Source of the DNA: Labrenzia sp. R4_2
Lineage (GTDB): Bacteria; Pseudomonadota; Alphaproteobacteria; Rhizobiales; Stappiaceae
Reading direction: 5' to 3'
DNA length: 64,000 bases
NCBI RefSeq assembly: GCF_017743865.1
Contig: NZ_JAGHRJ010000001.1
Span: forward strand, 1 to 64,000
Shown in pieces: positions 16,051 through 24,513 of this stretch (positions within the stretch are counted from its first letter, which is position 1; every line of letters begins with the position of its first letter). The notes beneath the pieces are model-generated. The model ran no database searches, was not told the origin of the DNA, and saw nothing but the letters and a program-made list of their open reading frames with translations. A program made the position numbers and the translations under genes.

Positions 16051-17727
16051 TCACATGTTCGGGTAGTTCGGTCCGCCAGCGCCTTCCGGCACCGTCCACG
16101 TGATGTTGCGGTTCGGATCCTTGATGTCGCAGGTCTTGCAGTGCACGCAGTTCTGCGAGTTGATCTGGAAACGCGGTGCGTCTTCGCCTTCTTCCACCCA
16201 CTCGTAAACCCCGGCTGGGCAATAACGGTTGGATGGGCCAGCGTAGATATCGTGCTCGGACATCTTCTGCAGTGTCTCGTCAGCGACCTTGAGGTGGATC
16301 GGCTGATCTTCCTCATGGTTCGTGTTCGACAGGAAGACTGATGACAACTTGTCGAAGGAAATCACCCCATCCGGCTTCGGATAGTCGATCTTCTTGCAAT
16401 CCTTGGCCGGTTTCAGCGTTTCAGAGTCCCGCTTGCCGTGTTTCATGGTGCCGAAGAATGAGAAGCCAAACAGCTCGTTGGTCCACATGTCGAGACCGCC
16501 GAGGGCAACGCCCAACACCGTACCGAACTTCGACCAGAGCGGTTTGGCGTTGCGGACCTTCCAAAGATCCTTGCCGATCTCGCTGTCGCGCCACGCTTGA
16601 TCATAGGCGGCCAGCTCTGTATTGGCCTCGCCGCGGCCGATCGCGGCCATGACTTCTTCTGCCGCCAGCATGCCGGAGAGCATCGCATTGTGCGATCCCT
16701 TGATCCGCGGCACGTTGACGAAGCCTGCGGAGCAGCCCATCAGCAATCCGCCCGGGAAGGACAGTTTCGGCACGGACTGATACCCGCCTTCTGTAATGGC
16801 GCGTGCGCCGTAGGCCAGGCGCTTGCCGCCTTCGAACGTCTCGCGGACGGCCGGGTGTGTCTTGAAGCGCTGGAACTCGTCGAATGGCGACAGCCACGGG
16901 TTTTCATAGTTCAGGTGCACCACAAAACCGACAGCCACCTGGTTGTCTTCCAGGTGATACAGGAAGGAGCCGCCGCCGGTCTTGCCGTCTAGCGGCCAGC
17001 CGAAGGAGTGCTGGACCAGGCCCTGATTGTGCTTTGCCGGGTCAATCTGCCAGAGTTCCTTGATGCCGATACCGAACTTCGGAACATCGCTGTCCTTGTC
17101 GAGCTCGAACTTCTCGATCAGTTCTTTGGCAAGAGATCCGCGCGCACCTTCGCCGATCAGGGTGTATTTGCCGCGCAGCTCCATGCCGCGGGTGAACATT
17201 GCGTTTGGCTTGCCATCGCGGCCGATGCCCATGTCGCCGGTCGCAACGCCCGTGACATTGCCGTTGTCGTCATAAAGGATCTCGGCTGCAGCAAAGCCCG
17301 GATAAATCTCGACGCCGAGCGCTTCCGCCTTTTCCGCAAGCCAACGGCAGACATTGCCAAGCGACACGATGTAATTGCCATGGTTGTTCATGAGCTTCGG
17401 CATGAACATGTTCGGCAGGCGCATCGAGCCCGCTGGCCCAAGCACAATGAACTGGTCGTCCGTGACAGGGGTTTTCAGCGGCGTGTCTTCCTCGCGCCAC
17501 TCCGGCAGCAGCTTGTCGAGGGCAACCGGATCAATCACGGCGCCAGACAAGATGTGCGCACCAACCTCGGAGCCTTTCTCCAAGACCACGATGCTGATGT
17601 CTTCGCCTTTTTCGTTGGCGATTTGTTTCAAACGGATCGCGGCGGCCAGACCTGCCGGGCCAGCGCCGACGATCACCACATCCACGTCCATGCTTTCGCG
17701 TTCGCCGAGCGCGTCCTGTTCGCTCAT
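16051..17727 (-). CDS. Electron transfer flavoprotein-ubiquinone oxidoreductase
   Basis: The 558-residue membrane-bound enzyme passes electrons from reduced ETF, fed by acyl-CoA and other dehydrogenases, to ubiquinone. An FAD motif 'VVIVGAGPAGLAAAIRL' opens the protein. The C-terminal ferredoxin part holds the [4Fe-4S] cysteines in 'NRYCPAG' and 'NCVHCKTCDIKDP'. The start at 17727 is preceded by GGAGGGAG at ideal spacing; an earlier in-frame start at 17793 adds unconserved residues. It is divergent from the uracil-DNA glycosylase gene. A palindrome like LiuR sites and a candidate promoter lie upstream, which fits regulation by branched-chain amino acid breakdown. Confidence 0.95.
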   Translation of the reverse strand: MSEQDALGERESMDVDVVIVGAGPAGLAAAIRLKQIANEKGEDISIVVLEKGSEVGAHILSGAVIDPVALDKLLPEWREEDTPLKTPVTDDQFIVLGPAGSMRLPNMFMPKLMNNHGNYIVSLGNVCRWLAEKAEALGVEIYPGFAAAEILYDDNGNVTGVATGDMGIGRDGKPNAMFTRGMELRGKYTLIGEGARGSLAKELIEKFELDKDSDVPKFGIGIKELWQIDPAKHNQGLVQHSFGWPLDGKTGGGSFLYHLEDNQVAVGFVVHLNYENPWLSPFDEFQRFKTHPAVRETFEGGKRLAYGARAITEGGYQSVPKLSFPGGLLMGCSAGFVNVPRIKGSHNAMLSGMLAAEEVMAAIGRGEANTELAAYDQAWRDSEIGKDLWKVRNAKPLWSKFGTVLGVALGGLDMWTNELFGFSFFGTMKHGKRDSETLKPAKDCKKIDYPKPDGVISFDKLSSVFLSNTNHEEDQPIHLKVADETLQKMSEHDIYAGPSNRYCPAGVYEWVEEGEDAPRFQINSQNCVHCKTCDIKDPNRNITWTVPEGAGGPNYPNM

Positions 17728-17854
17728 GAAATGTCTCCCTCCGCAAGGTTCGCAGTGCCGGTTTCGCGCGATTTGCCGTTCAATGACAGGCAATTCGCGA
17801 CATTTTGCATATGAAAATGCGAAGCCGGTTGCCGAATGCTCCTATTTGGGGCCA

Positions 17855-17883
17855 GATAGACCAAAGCTCGGCTCGGGCGTCAA
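17855..17883 (-). promoter_or_regulatory. Candidate sigma-70 promoter of the ETF-QO gene
   Basis: On the minus strand TTGACG (17883-17878) is followed after exactly 17 bp by TCTATC (17860-17855). The -35 is near consensus and the -10 is weak. It lies directly downstream of the palindrome at 17893-17914 and about 130 bp before the start codon. Confidence 0.4.
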
Positions 17884-17892
17884 GTGCAAAAG

Positions 17893-17914
17893 TGACGCTT
17901 ACGTAAACGTAATT
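17893..17914. promoter_or_regulatory. Candidate LiuR-type (MerR family) operator
   Basis: A 16-bp near-perfect palindrome, ACGCTTAC followed by GTAAACGT (17895-17910), with one mismatch, sits between the divergent ETF-QO and glycosylase genes. The ACGTTTACGTAAACGT-like core resembles sites reported for LiuR, the MerR-family repressor of leucine/isovalerate use, whose regulons can include ETF and ETF-QO genes. The match to LiuR is from memory and needs a motif scan. Confidence 0.5.
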
Positions 17915-18102
17915 ATACCTGCCTGTCGATGCGGTGCCTTCTTGTTTGGGTGCGCAACTCTTTACGCAAAGGGTGTGGGAGGATAACTGCGGCTGTGTGG
18001 TGCCGCCTTGGCAGGCATGACCTCTTAGCTTAGTTTACCGGTTCATCTGATGACTGCATCTGCGGTCAGTCTCTGGGCGCTCGGCCCCGTTGGAGAGTTC
18101 GT

Positions 18103-19023
18103 TTGCAACACAGCCCGTCTGATATGCGGCATCTGGAAGCCCTGCTGGATTTCTATCTGGCATCAGGCGTTGATGCATCGCTGGGTGAAGACGTTGTTGA
18201 TTGGTTCCAGCTCTCCGAAGTTCAGGCAAAAGCACGCCAGCAAATTGCCACACCGCAGGCTGCGGCTCAGCCAGTTGCTCCGGGGCAGGGCTCCTCCCAA
18301 CAAGTTCGGCAGATGCCGCCGCAGCACCAATCCCCCTCTCAGCCCGGATCAGCCCCGGCCGCGCCGGTCGTTGGAGCCGGTCCCCGCAGCCCCACCGATC
18401 ACGGAGCAATCCCGGATCAGGCAGTCATTTCCATGGCGCGTGAACAAGCCTCCAGCACCGGGTCTCTGGCTGATCTGCGGGCCTGTCTTGAGGCTTTCGA
18501 CGGCTGCAACTTGAAACGCACGGCCAAGTCACTCGTGTTTGCCGATGGCAACCCGGATGCAAGAGTTATGTTTATTGGTGAGGCGCCGGGCCGCGATGAG
18601 GATCTGCAGGGAAAACCCTTCGTCGGTCGGTCGGGTCAGCTGCTTGACCGGATGCTGAAGGCAATTGGCCTCGACAGATCCCAAGTCTATATCGCCAACA
18701 CCGTCCCCTGGAGGCCGCCGGGAAACCGCACGCCGACACCGCAGGAGACGGAGATCTGCCGCCCGTTCATCCAGCGCCAGATCGAGTTGGTGAACCCGGA
18801 TGTCGTTGTGTTCCTAGGCGCAGCCTCTGCAAAGACGCTGCTCGGAGTGCAGGACGGTATCCGGAAAATGCGTGGCCGCTGGATGACCTATCCAGTCGCT
18901 GGGCGTCAGGTCGCAGCTCTGGCCACGTACCATCCGGCCTACCTGTTGCGCAGTCCGCTTGAGAAGCGGCTGTCCTGGCGCGATTTTCTAAGCGTGAAAT
19001 CCAAGCTGTCCGAGTTGGGCTGA
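18103..19023 (+). CDS. Family 4 uracil-DNA glycosylase
   Basis: The 306-residue protein removes uracil from DNA. The catalytic core (about 120-306) shows '[20 protein letters not shown]', '[14 protein letters not shown]', '[14 protein letters not shown]' and the C-terminal '[12 protein letters not shown]'. The N-terminal 115 residues are a variable Pro/Ala/Gln-rich extension common in alphaproteobacterial members. Cysteines in 'AFDGCNLK' and 'ETEICRPF' could serve the iron-sulfur cluster of the family, though the usual closely spaced N-terminal pair is not obvious. The start is TTG at 18103, five bases after GGAGAG; ATG at 18124 is an alternative. It is divergent from ETF-QO. Confidence 0.9.
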   Translation: MQHSPSDMRHLEALLDFYLASGVDASLGEDVVDWFQLSEVQAKARQQIATPQAAAQPVAPGQGSSQQVRQMPPQHQSPSQPGSAPAAPVVGAGPRSPTDHGAIPDQAVISMAREQASSTGSLADLRACLEAFDGCNLKRTAKSLVFADGNPDARVMFIGEAPGRDEDLQGKPFVGRSGQLLDRMLKAIGLDRSQVYIANTVPWRPPGNRTPTPQETEICRPFIQRQIELVNPDVVVFLGAASAKTLLGVQDGIRKMRGRWMTYPVAGRQVAALATYHPAYLLRSPLEKRLSWRDFLSVKSKLSELG

Positions 19024-19057
19024 TCGACGAACTGGGACGGCGCAAGGCACAGATTGC

Positions 19058-19083
19058 AAGCTGACCGTTCGGTCAATTTGTTC
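19058..19083 (+). terminator. Small hairpin after the glycosylase gene
   Basis: TGACC and GGTCA pair around a GTTC loop and are followed by AATTTGTT. The stem is short, so this is a weak candidate terminator for the glycosylase gene. Confidence 0.35.
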
Positions 19084-19333
19084 AAGAAAATGCAGCCGCT
19101 ACTCAAATACAAGCTCAAATATTTGCATTCTGGATAGCAGAGAAAGTTGTGCGGATATGTTGTAAAGGGCTGTAAGAAAACGGGAAAATATACTTTTGGA
19201 AAGTATTGCATAAAAGTCACCACAAATACACCCTAGAGTCACCGGTAGAATTAACAATATTTTTGCGCTTTGAAGGCTATGGTCTTTCCCCAACTGGAAG
19301 TGGTCTTTAACCGCTGTCAGCTGGAGATTGGAT
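19084..19333. other. AT-rich upstream region of the PilZ gene
   Basis: No gene is seen in this interval. It is AT-rich and presumably contains the PilZ-gene promoter, but no hexamer pair stands out. The stretch is part of a gap of about 310 bp between the glycosylase and PilZ genes. Confidence 0.4.
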
Positions 19334-19969
19334 GTGAAGGAAATCTTTGACCGATATTCCGGCGGCTCCAACATCATGGTCCTGGTTCTCGACTTCGAGA
19401 CCCTTGATTGCGAGGAGGCGATCGCGACAGATATCACCCGATCCGGATGCCGGATCCGGGACACCTCCCACTCGGAAAAAAACAAACTGATTGGTCTGCG
19501 CCTGTCTGGTCTGGACAAGATGGTCAAGGGTAAGATCCGGGATATCCTGGAAGACGACGTCCGGGTTTCATTCTTGTTCGAAGACGATACAAAACGGGAA
19601 AAGCGCAAGGAAAAGCGCCGCACGGTTTCCATCGCGGCCTCGGTTCTTCCAGGACACGGAATGCCTCCGGTGAGTTGTCAGATCGTGGATGCCAGCCTGT
19701 CCGGATGCCGCTTTTTCTGCAATCAGCTGGACGATCTGCCGGACACCATTGCTTTGCGGATCCCGGGCATGGATCTGCCTGTTGGCGGCAGCATCGTCTG
19801 GCGCGCCAACGGCTACGCAGGTGTTAAAATGAATTGGCAGTTCAGCGGAAAGACCGAGTTTATGGCGGCCAAGACGATCCGGCCGCCAAGCTTGGCCGAA
19901 AAAGCCGGTGCCAATGGCAGCCGCAAAAAGACCCTGGTGAAACAGCCGCACATTATCCCGGCCCGATAA
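19334..19969 (+). CDS. PilZ-domain protein, probably with two PilZ-like halves
   Basis: The 211-residue protein seems to contain two PilZ-like folds. The second (about 95-175) has a basic run 'KREKRKEKRRTVSI' holding an R-x3-R pattern and 'DASLSGCRF', matching the D-x-S-x2-G part of the c-di-GMP site. The first half has only the second part, as 'DITRSGCRI'. PilZ proteins bind cyclic di-GMP and alter motility or polysaccharide output. The start is taken as GTG at 19334 because GGAG lies seven bases upstream; TTG at 19328 is too close to it. No GGDEF or EAL gene is nearby, so its partner is unknown. Confidence 0.72.
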   Translation: MKEIFDRYSGGSNIMVLVLDFETLDCEEAIATDITRSGCRIRDTSHSEKNKLIGLRLSGLDKMVKGKIRDILEDDVRVSFLFEDDTKREKRKEKRRTVSIAASVLPGHGMPPVSCQIVDASLSGCRFFCNQLDDLPDTIALRIPGMDLPVGGSIVWRANGYAGVKMNWQFSGKTEFMAAKTIRPPSLAEKAGANGSRKKTLVKQPHIIPAR

Positions 19970-20059
19970 TCCTGCTGCCTTGTTGCGATCGCGCAGTGGT
20001 ATCTTCCAAACCAGCACCTATATCTCCTGAAACAACAAATTAGTCAGGATTACCTCTTC

Positions 20060-20917
20060 GTGCTGTCTTCCTTGCGCCGGTTTCTGCCCGGTTTTTTGAA
20101 AAATGACGCCCCCATCATTCCAGTCGTGCGCCTGCAGGGGCCTATTGGCATGTCCAGCCCGTTGCGGCCAGGCCTGTCGTTGGCAACCGCAGCCCTGCCT
20201 TTGGAGCGCGCCTTTTCCATGAAAAAGGCGCCGGCTGTGGCGCTTATCGTGAATTCTCCCGGGGGCTCGCCGGTGCAATCGCGGCTGATTTTCCAACGGA
20301 TCCGGGACCTGGCCAAGGAGAACGAAAAGGACGTTCTGGTCTTTGTTGAGGATGTTGCGGCCAGTGGCGGATATATGATTGCGCTTGCGGGCGATGAGAT
20401 CATCGTCGATCCGTCTTCCGTTGTCGGCTCGATTGGTGTTGTCGCGGCCGGCTTCGGCTTCACGGAGTTGATTGGAAAAATCGGTGTTGAACGCCGGGTC
20501 TATACGGCGGGTGAGAAAAAGGTCACGCTCGATCCGTTTCAGCCGGAAGTGCCCGAAGACATCGAATACCTGAAAACCCTGCAGCAAGAGATCCATGACA
20601 CCTTCATCGACATGGTGAAGTCCCGCCGGGCGGATGTCCTGTCGGATGATCCGGATCTTTTCACGGGCAAGTTCTGGACGGGATCGAGCGCGGTCAATCT
20701 TGGGCTTGTGGATTCCCTTGGCGATCTGCGCGGTGTCTTGAAAAAGCGCTACGGCGACAAGGCGGAAGCCAAGCTGATTTCGGCACCGCGCGGCCTGTTC
20801 GGCCGAAAGGGCGGCGTCGGCGTCAACCTGGAGGCCGGAACTTTGACCGCAGGCCTGGGCAATGAACTGATTTCGGCGGCCGAGGAGCGGCTCATGTGGC
20901 AGCGCTTTGGTCTTTAA
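20060..20917 (+). CDS. sppA: S49 family serine peptidase, short SppA type
   Basis: The 285-residue protein is a short-form signal peptide peptidase. 'VALIVNSPGGSPVQS' and 'DVAASGGYMIAL' form the ClpP-like core, the serine in 'ASGGY' being the expected nucleophile. 'DPSSVVGSIGVV' follows, and the likely general-base lysine is in 'AGEKKVTLDPF'. It digests cleaved signal peptides or membrane-bound fragments. No transmembrane helix is evident, as is usual for alphaproteobacterial short forms that attach peripherally. The start is GTG at 20060, ten bases after AGGA. Two small genes follow and may form a transcript with it. Confidence 0.88.
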   Translation: MLSSLRRFLPGFLKNDAPIIPVVRLQGPIGMSSPLRPGLSLATAALPLERAFSMKKAPAVALIVNSPGGSPVQSRLIFQRIRDLAKENEKDVLVFVEDVAASGGYMIALAGDEIIVDPSSVVGSIGVVAAGFGFTELIGKIGVERRVYTAGEKKVTLDPFQPEVPEDIEYLKTLQQEIHDTFIDMVKSRRADVLSDDPDLFTGKFWTGSSAVNLGLVDSLGDLRGVLKKRYGDKAEAKLISAPRGLFGRKGGVGVNLEAGTLTAGLGNELISAAEERLMWQRFGL

Positions 20918-20964
20918 AAAAACGTATTGAGGGTGTGAGCTAGGTCAGCAACAGGGGATTTAAG

Positions 20965-21150
20965 ATGACCGAGTTGATTGGGGCCGCTGCATTGGCGGTC
21001 GGCGGATATTGGATTGTCCAACGGATCAAGCGCAAGATGGCGGATGTTGAAGCGCAGATCTCCAAGGCGGCGGCAAAGGCTGATCCGGCCGGGCGCGGTG
21101 AAAAGCTTGTTCTGGATCCTGTCAGCGGGAAGTACCGGCCCCAGAGCTGA
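20965..21150 (+). CDS. Small membrane-anchored hypothetical protein
   Basis: The 61-residue protein has one N-terminal hydrophobic segment ('LIGAAALAVGGYWIVQ'), then a basic 'RIKRKM' stop-transfer and a charged tail ending 'LVLDPVSGKYRPQS'. That tail resembles a motif seen in other small alphaproteobacterial proteins. It follows sppA by 47 bp on the same strand, suggesting a shared transcript. Function is unknown. Its clear start after AGGGGA and its composition support it as a real gene. Confidence 0.6.
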   Translation: MTELIGAAALAVGGYWIVQRIKRKMADVEAQISKAAAKADPAGRGEKLVLDPVSGKYRPQS

Positions 21151-21258
21151 AACGGTATTCAGCGTTCTTCAGAAACCTTGTTGCGGTGGCTCGACCAAAG
21201 GGCGCCGTGCGCTATTTTTCCTGACAGAAGATATTGAACTCAAAAAGGATTGAGAGCC

Positions 21259-21492
21259 ATGTTGCAGGAGAAGCACGGCGATTTGGACGCTGAAAAGCGA
21301 AAGAAACTCATCACGAGTTTGCTTGAAGGTTTGAGCAGATCGAACCCGGACCTGTACTATCAGCCAACCAGCCAGATCGCACTGCAGATCAAGCAGCAAG
21401 TTGATGAAGGCACAAACCTCAACAACGACGACCGGGCGCTGCTATCGCCGCTTACACTGCGCGACATAGAAGTGTTGTTGAGCCTGCATTGA
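21259..21492 (+). CDS. Small conserved-looking hypothetical protein
   Basis: The 77-residue protein is charged and predicted helical: 'LDAEKRKKLITSLLEGLSR' and 'LRDIEVLLSLH' flank a polar middle. I do not recognise a family. The ATG at 21259 has AAAAAGGA about nine bases upstream. It is probably cytoplasmic, as no hydrophobic segment is seen. It lies 108 bp after the small membrane protein and is convergent with the gene ending at 21526. Confidence 0.5.
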   Translation: MLQEKHGDLDAEKRKKLITSLLEGLSRSNPDLYYQPTSQIALQIKQQVDEGTNLNNDDRALLSPLTLRDIEVLLSLH

Positions 21493-21525
21493 CGGGACTG
21501 CTGGGACAACACCTATTCTCGATCC

Positions 21526-22116
21526 CTAGCCGAAGAGGCCAGACCCCAAGGCTTTCCGGCGTTTCAGCGGTTCAGATTGTACGGCCTTGCGCTGGATGAA
21601 CTTGAAGTGCCCGAGTGCTTCGCGGATCGTCTCATGGACCGGTTTGCGCTCCAGATAATCCATCAACCGGTAGAGATTGATCGGCTGCTTTTGAATGAGC
21701 GCTGACACCTTTTCCAATGCGTCATCAAAGGAATAGGTGTCAATGATCTGGCAGGCCGTTTGCGTCGGCGTGAGAATATAGTAGTCCTGCTCGCGCTTCG
21801 GCGTGTAGCGCAGGACATCGAACGGGGATGCTCCAAGCACCTGGGGTTTTGGGATGTAGCAGAACACATCATCGGCCTTGTTGTGCAGGACGGACCCGGA
21901 GGTTTGCTTGAAACCGAAGGGTTTGAGCTGCTGAACGGCATGCGTGCGCATGCCCGGGCTCATGATGTCCGCGTCCGAGCGGTCGTAGCGCAAATCGTCG
22001 AACACGGAAAAGATGTTCAGCCGGTCATCCACCAGCATCATGTAAACGCTGAGATCCCGCTCCGCGCCAAGGGCTTTTGAAGTTTGCGTTTCCATGCGTG
22101 CCGAACTTGCGTCCAT
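21526..22116 (-). CDS. Hypothetical protein of 196 residues
   Basis: I do not recognise a family. The protein appears soluble and mixed alpha/beta, with 'MVDDRLNIFSVFDDLRYDR'-like text near the start, a middle 'ASPFDVLRYTPKREQDYYIL' and a basic C-terminus 'LKRRKALGSGLFG'. The start has AGGAGACAG nine bases upstream. It stands alone between a convergent small gene and the MAPEG gene on the same strand. The codon use looks like that of neighbouring genes, so it is probably a genuine lineage-conserved protein. Confidence 0.65.
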   Translation of the reverse strand: MDASSARMETQTSKALGAERDLSVYMMLVDDRLNIFSVFDDLRYDRSDADIMSPGMRTHAVQQLKPFGFKQTSGSVLHNKADDVFCYIPKPQVLGASPFDVLRYTPKREQDYYILTPTQTACQIIDTYSFDDALEKVSALIQKQPINLYRLMDYLERKPVHETIREALGHFKFIQRKAVQSEPLKRRKALGSGLFG

Positions 22117-22209
22117 GATCTGTCTCCTGTCCTTGGAGAGGTAGGACCGATGGGCCGGCGGGCAACTTGGTTTTCTGAAGCCGGATTGGAGACTTGGTCC
22201 AAGTGTTGT

Positions 22210-22596
22210 TCAAAGCCAAGTCTGCAGAAGAAGCCACAAGCCCATCAACATCCCGGGAAGCAGGGTGGTCAGCATGGCGAAGCCGCGTTTGCTGCTGTCA
22301 AAGAGAATGAAGTGCAAGACACGCCCAATTAGAAAAACGGCAACAGCCAACCACAGCCACAACTGCGCAAGCCCAACCATTTCAGATGCTCCCAGAACCA
22401 GGATGAAGACTGGCGCATTCTCCATCAGGTTTCCGTGAATCCGGATGCGTTTGAAGAGCGTCGCATCATCGCCGTCGCCTCGAAAGACACCACCGATTTT
22501 TTCGCGGCGGAGGCCGATCCAGCCGGTCAGCGGGATGAGAGAAATAGCGAGCAGGCTTGTAACAGTAATTGTGACGGGCAGCACGACTTGGGTCAT
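22210..22596 (-). CDS. MAPEG family membrane protein
   Basis: The 128-residue protein has four hydrophobic segments. The loop 'GLRREKIGGVFRGDGDDATL' plus 'KRIRIHGNLMENAPVFI' matches the family signature (R-x-HGN-x-x-E-x-x-P). MAPEG enzymes transfer glutathione or reduce peroxides at the membrane; the bacterial role is usually unknown. The start at 22596 is used because earlier in-frame residues are unconserved and not hydrophobic. It ends 94 bp before the start of the hypothetical gene at 22116. Confidence 0.83.
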   Translation of the reverse strand: MTQVVLPVTITVTSLLAISLIPLTGWIGLRREKIGGVFRGDGDDATLFKRIRIHGNLMENAPVFILVLGASEMVGLAQLWLWLAVAVFLIGRVLHFILFDSSKRGFAMLTTLLPGMLMGLWLLLQTWL

Positions 22597-22791
22597 TGAT
22601 TGTCGCCTTTGATTTCCGTCGGCGATGCAGGCTTCGTTGATGACAACAAAGCGAGCATCGCCGATCAATTGTTTTCGATTAAAGGGTGGCTTCGATCGAA
22701 GCGTCTTACTGATCGAAGGGGCGAGCTGCTTGGTTTCCAACAAGGCTCCAGACGAGCCCGGTGTCTATGTCAGCGGGCTGGTCTTGCGGGC

Positions 22792-23109
22792 TCACATGTC
22801 CATGTCCAAAGCTTCTGCGATCTCAATGGTGCCGGTCCCACTAAGATGAGGACAGCCTTTGGCCAAGGCAATCGCATCTTCCATTGTGTCGGCTTGCAGA
22901 ACGGTCATGCCGCTCGCTGGATTGGCTCCCCCGTGATCCTCGACCCCATCTGGCGTGATCGTTTTCGACGGCCCGACCGGAAGGCCTGGATCAAGGACAG
23001 CATCAGCAATGGAGGCGCTCCAGGCTTTCCACGCTTGCATGTGATTGACACCATCCTCCCGACTCTGGATGTCCGGCTTCCCGTGATAAATCAGCAAAAA
23101 TTTGGGCAT
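22792..23109 (-). CDS. YciI-like (DGPF) family protein
   Basis: The 105-residue protein has the ferredoxin-like YciI/DGPF pattern: 'KFLLIYHGKP', 'AWKAWSASIADAVLDPG', 'SGMTVLQADTMEDAIALAKGCPHL' and 'GTIEIAEALDM'. Such proteins are small dimers, sometimes with a His/Asp active site, of unknown chemistry. The start at 23109 has AAGGAAAG six bases upstream. It is divergent from a TetR-family regulator 109 bp away, which probably controls it. Confidence 0.8.
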   Translation of the reverse strand: MPKFLLIYHGKPDIQSREDGVNHMQAWKAWSASIADAVLDPGLPVGPSKTITPDGVEDHGGANPASGMTVLQADTMEDAIALAKGCPHLSGTGTIEIAEALDMDM

Positions 23110-23218
23110 GTTGAACTTTCCTTGTTTCAATCAACGAGAGAACGATTGGCACAAATCAAAATATGATAAAGAACATTTTTAGAGGCGGTGCTAAGTACAC
23201 CTCGTATCGGAGGAAGCG

Positions 23219-23815
23219 ATGCCGTACAGCGCTGAACATAAGGACAAAACGCGAAAGAAGATTGTGGAGACCGCGCGTGTCCTGTTCAATCGGCATGGCT
23301 TCAACGGCGTGTCGATCGACATGGTGATGCAGGAAGCCGGACTGACCCGCGGCGGTTTTTACAATCATTTCAAGAACAAGGAAGAGCTCTTCAGCGAGGC
23401 GGTGATGAGCTTTCTGATGGGGCGCGGCGCTGAGTGGCGGGAAGATGCCGGTGTCGACGTCACAAACCTGCGGCCCGAAATGGCCCACCAAATGATCGAC
23501 GCGTATCTGTCGCCGGAACACTTAGATGATCTGGATGGGCAGTGCCCGATGATCGCGTTGCCGTCTGATATTGCGAGAGGCGGGATAGAGGCCCAGCAGT
23601 CTTTTCAGACCCTGCTGGAGGCGATGGTCTCTCTGTTTGAGACAAACATGTCCTCCGACGACAGCACTAACAGGCAGTGGGCTCAAGCGATCGCTGCGCT
23701 GTGCGTCGGCGGAATGGTTCTTTCCCGCGCATTGCCGGATTCAACGCTGGCGAAGGAAGTGCGCGTTGCTGCGGGGCAATCGGCAAAACGTCTCTTGAGC
23801 GAAGGCCAACGTTAG
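23219..23815 (+). CDS. TetR/AcrR family transcriptional regulator
   Basis: The 198-residue protein has an N-terminal TetR helix-turn-helix (about residues 10-55, 'TRKKIVETARVLFNRHGFNG' then 'MVMQEAGLTRGGFYNHFKNK') followed by a helical ligand domain. 'GGFYNHFKNKEELF' is the usual recognition helix and linker. Length is standard. The ATG at 23219 follows AGGAAG closely. It is divergent from the YciI-like gene, so it probably represses that gene and itself in response to a small hydrophobic molecule; the ligand is unknown. Confidence 0.88.
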   Translation: MPYSAEHKDKTRKKIVETARVLFNRHGFNGVSIDMVMQEAGLTRGGFYNHFKNKEELFSEAVMSFLMGRGAEWREDAGVDVTNLRPEMAHQMIDAYLSPEHLDDLDGQCPMIALPSDIARGGIEAQQSFQTLLEAMVSLFETNMSSDDSTNRQWAQAIAALCVGGMVLSRALPDSTLAKEVRVAAGQSAKRLLSEGQR

Positions 23816-23849
23816 GTTTTTGGAAGAGCGCTTGCCCGCCGATTTGAAT

Positions 23850-23879
23850 GCCACGCGCCCTACGAAAAGGGCGCGTGGC
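23850..23879. terminator. Strong hairpin between convergent genes
   Basis: GCCACGCGCCC and GGGCGCGTGGC form a perfect 11-bp stem with an 8-nt loop between the TetR gene and the convergent anchor-protein gene. There is no clear T-run, so termination is likely but not certain. Confidence 0.55.
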
Positions 23880-23886
23880 TGACAAC

Positions 23887-24501
23887 TTAGTCGCTCCGGA
23901 CAAGGCCGGAGTAGTCTCCGCGCAGTTGCAGGGTGACCGTGACTGCTGACTTGTCCCGGTTCCGCCAGAACCAGCCGTGATCCCCCGCGAACGGGGTTTC
24001 AAAGCTTCCTGCGCCCGAAGTTTCGCCGCGGCCCTTTTCATAGGTCACGTTTTCCCCGCCAGCGTGGGCGTGCAGATCAAAGTTGATCCGACCGCCGTCA
24101 GCCATCCAGGCATATGTCAGCGTGGCGCCTTTTTCCATGGTGGCCTTGATCTCGGTGTAGGCACCAGGCTCAAGGGTAAAGGTCACGACGTCTTTCCAGG
24201 CGTCTTGCGCGTGGGCGGAGGATACGAAAAGCCCCAACACGCCGTCGATCATCGACGATGAATCTTGCGTGCCATGAAGTTTTTCGTCCTCTGCCGCTTC
24301 CTTCGCCAGTTGTTGTTTGATCTCGCCCATCTCGGTGAGGCCGAGCACACTACCGACACCTGTCGGATCGATGCCGTACTCCGCGGGCAGGTAGACCATC
24401 ACGCCAATAGCCGCAGCTCCAATGGCGGCAACGACGGACATGCGGCCCAATTGCCGATTGCTCGGCAGGTCTTCAAGTTTCGGCTGGGGTGCGTTGTACA
24501 T
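23887..24501 (-). CDS. Transmembrane anchor protein linked to HupE
   Basis: The 204-residue protein has one N-terminal membrane helix ('MSVVAAIGAAAIGVMVYLPA') and an extracytoplasmic beta-rich domain. The domain includes 'VVTFTLEPGAYTEIKATM', 'GRINFDLHAHAGGENVTYE' and 'GWFWRNRDKSAVTVTLQLRG'. Several histidines in it could bind a metal or cofactor. It is the third gene of an apparent operon after the His-rich protein and HupE; only 12 bp separate it from the HupE gene. Proteins with this name often accompany HupE/UreJ genes, but the function is undefined. The start has GGAGA upstream. Confidence 0.68.
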   Translation of the reverse strand: MYNAPQPKLEDLPSNRQLGRMSVVAAIGAAAIGVMVYLPAEYGIDPTGVGSVLGLTEMGEIKQQLAKEAAEDEKLHGTQDSSSMIDGVLGLFVSSAHAQDAWKDVVTFTLEPGAYTEIKATMEKGATLTYAWMADGGRINFDLHAHAGGENVTYEKGRGETSGAGSFETPFAGDHGWFWRNRDKSAVTVTLQLRGDYSGLVRSD

Positions 24502-24513
24502 TGCTGTCTCCGA

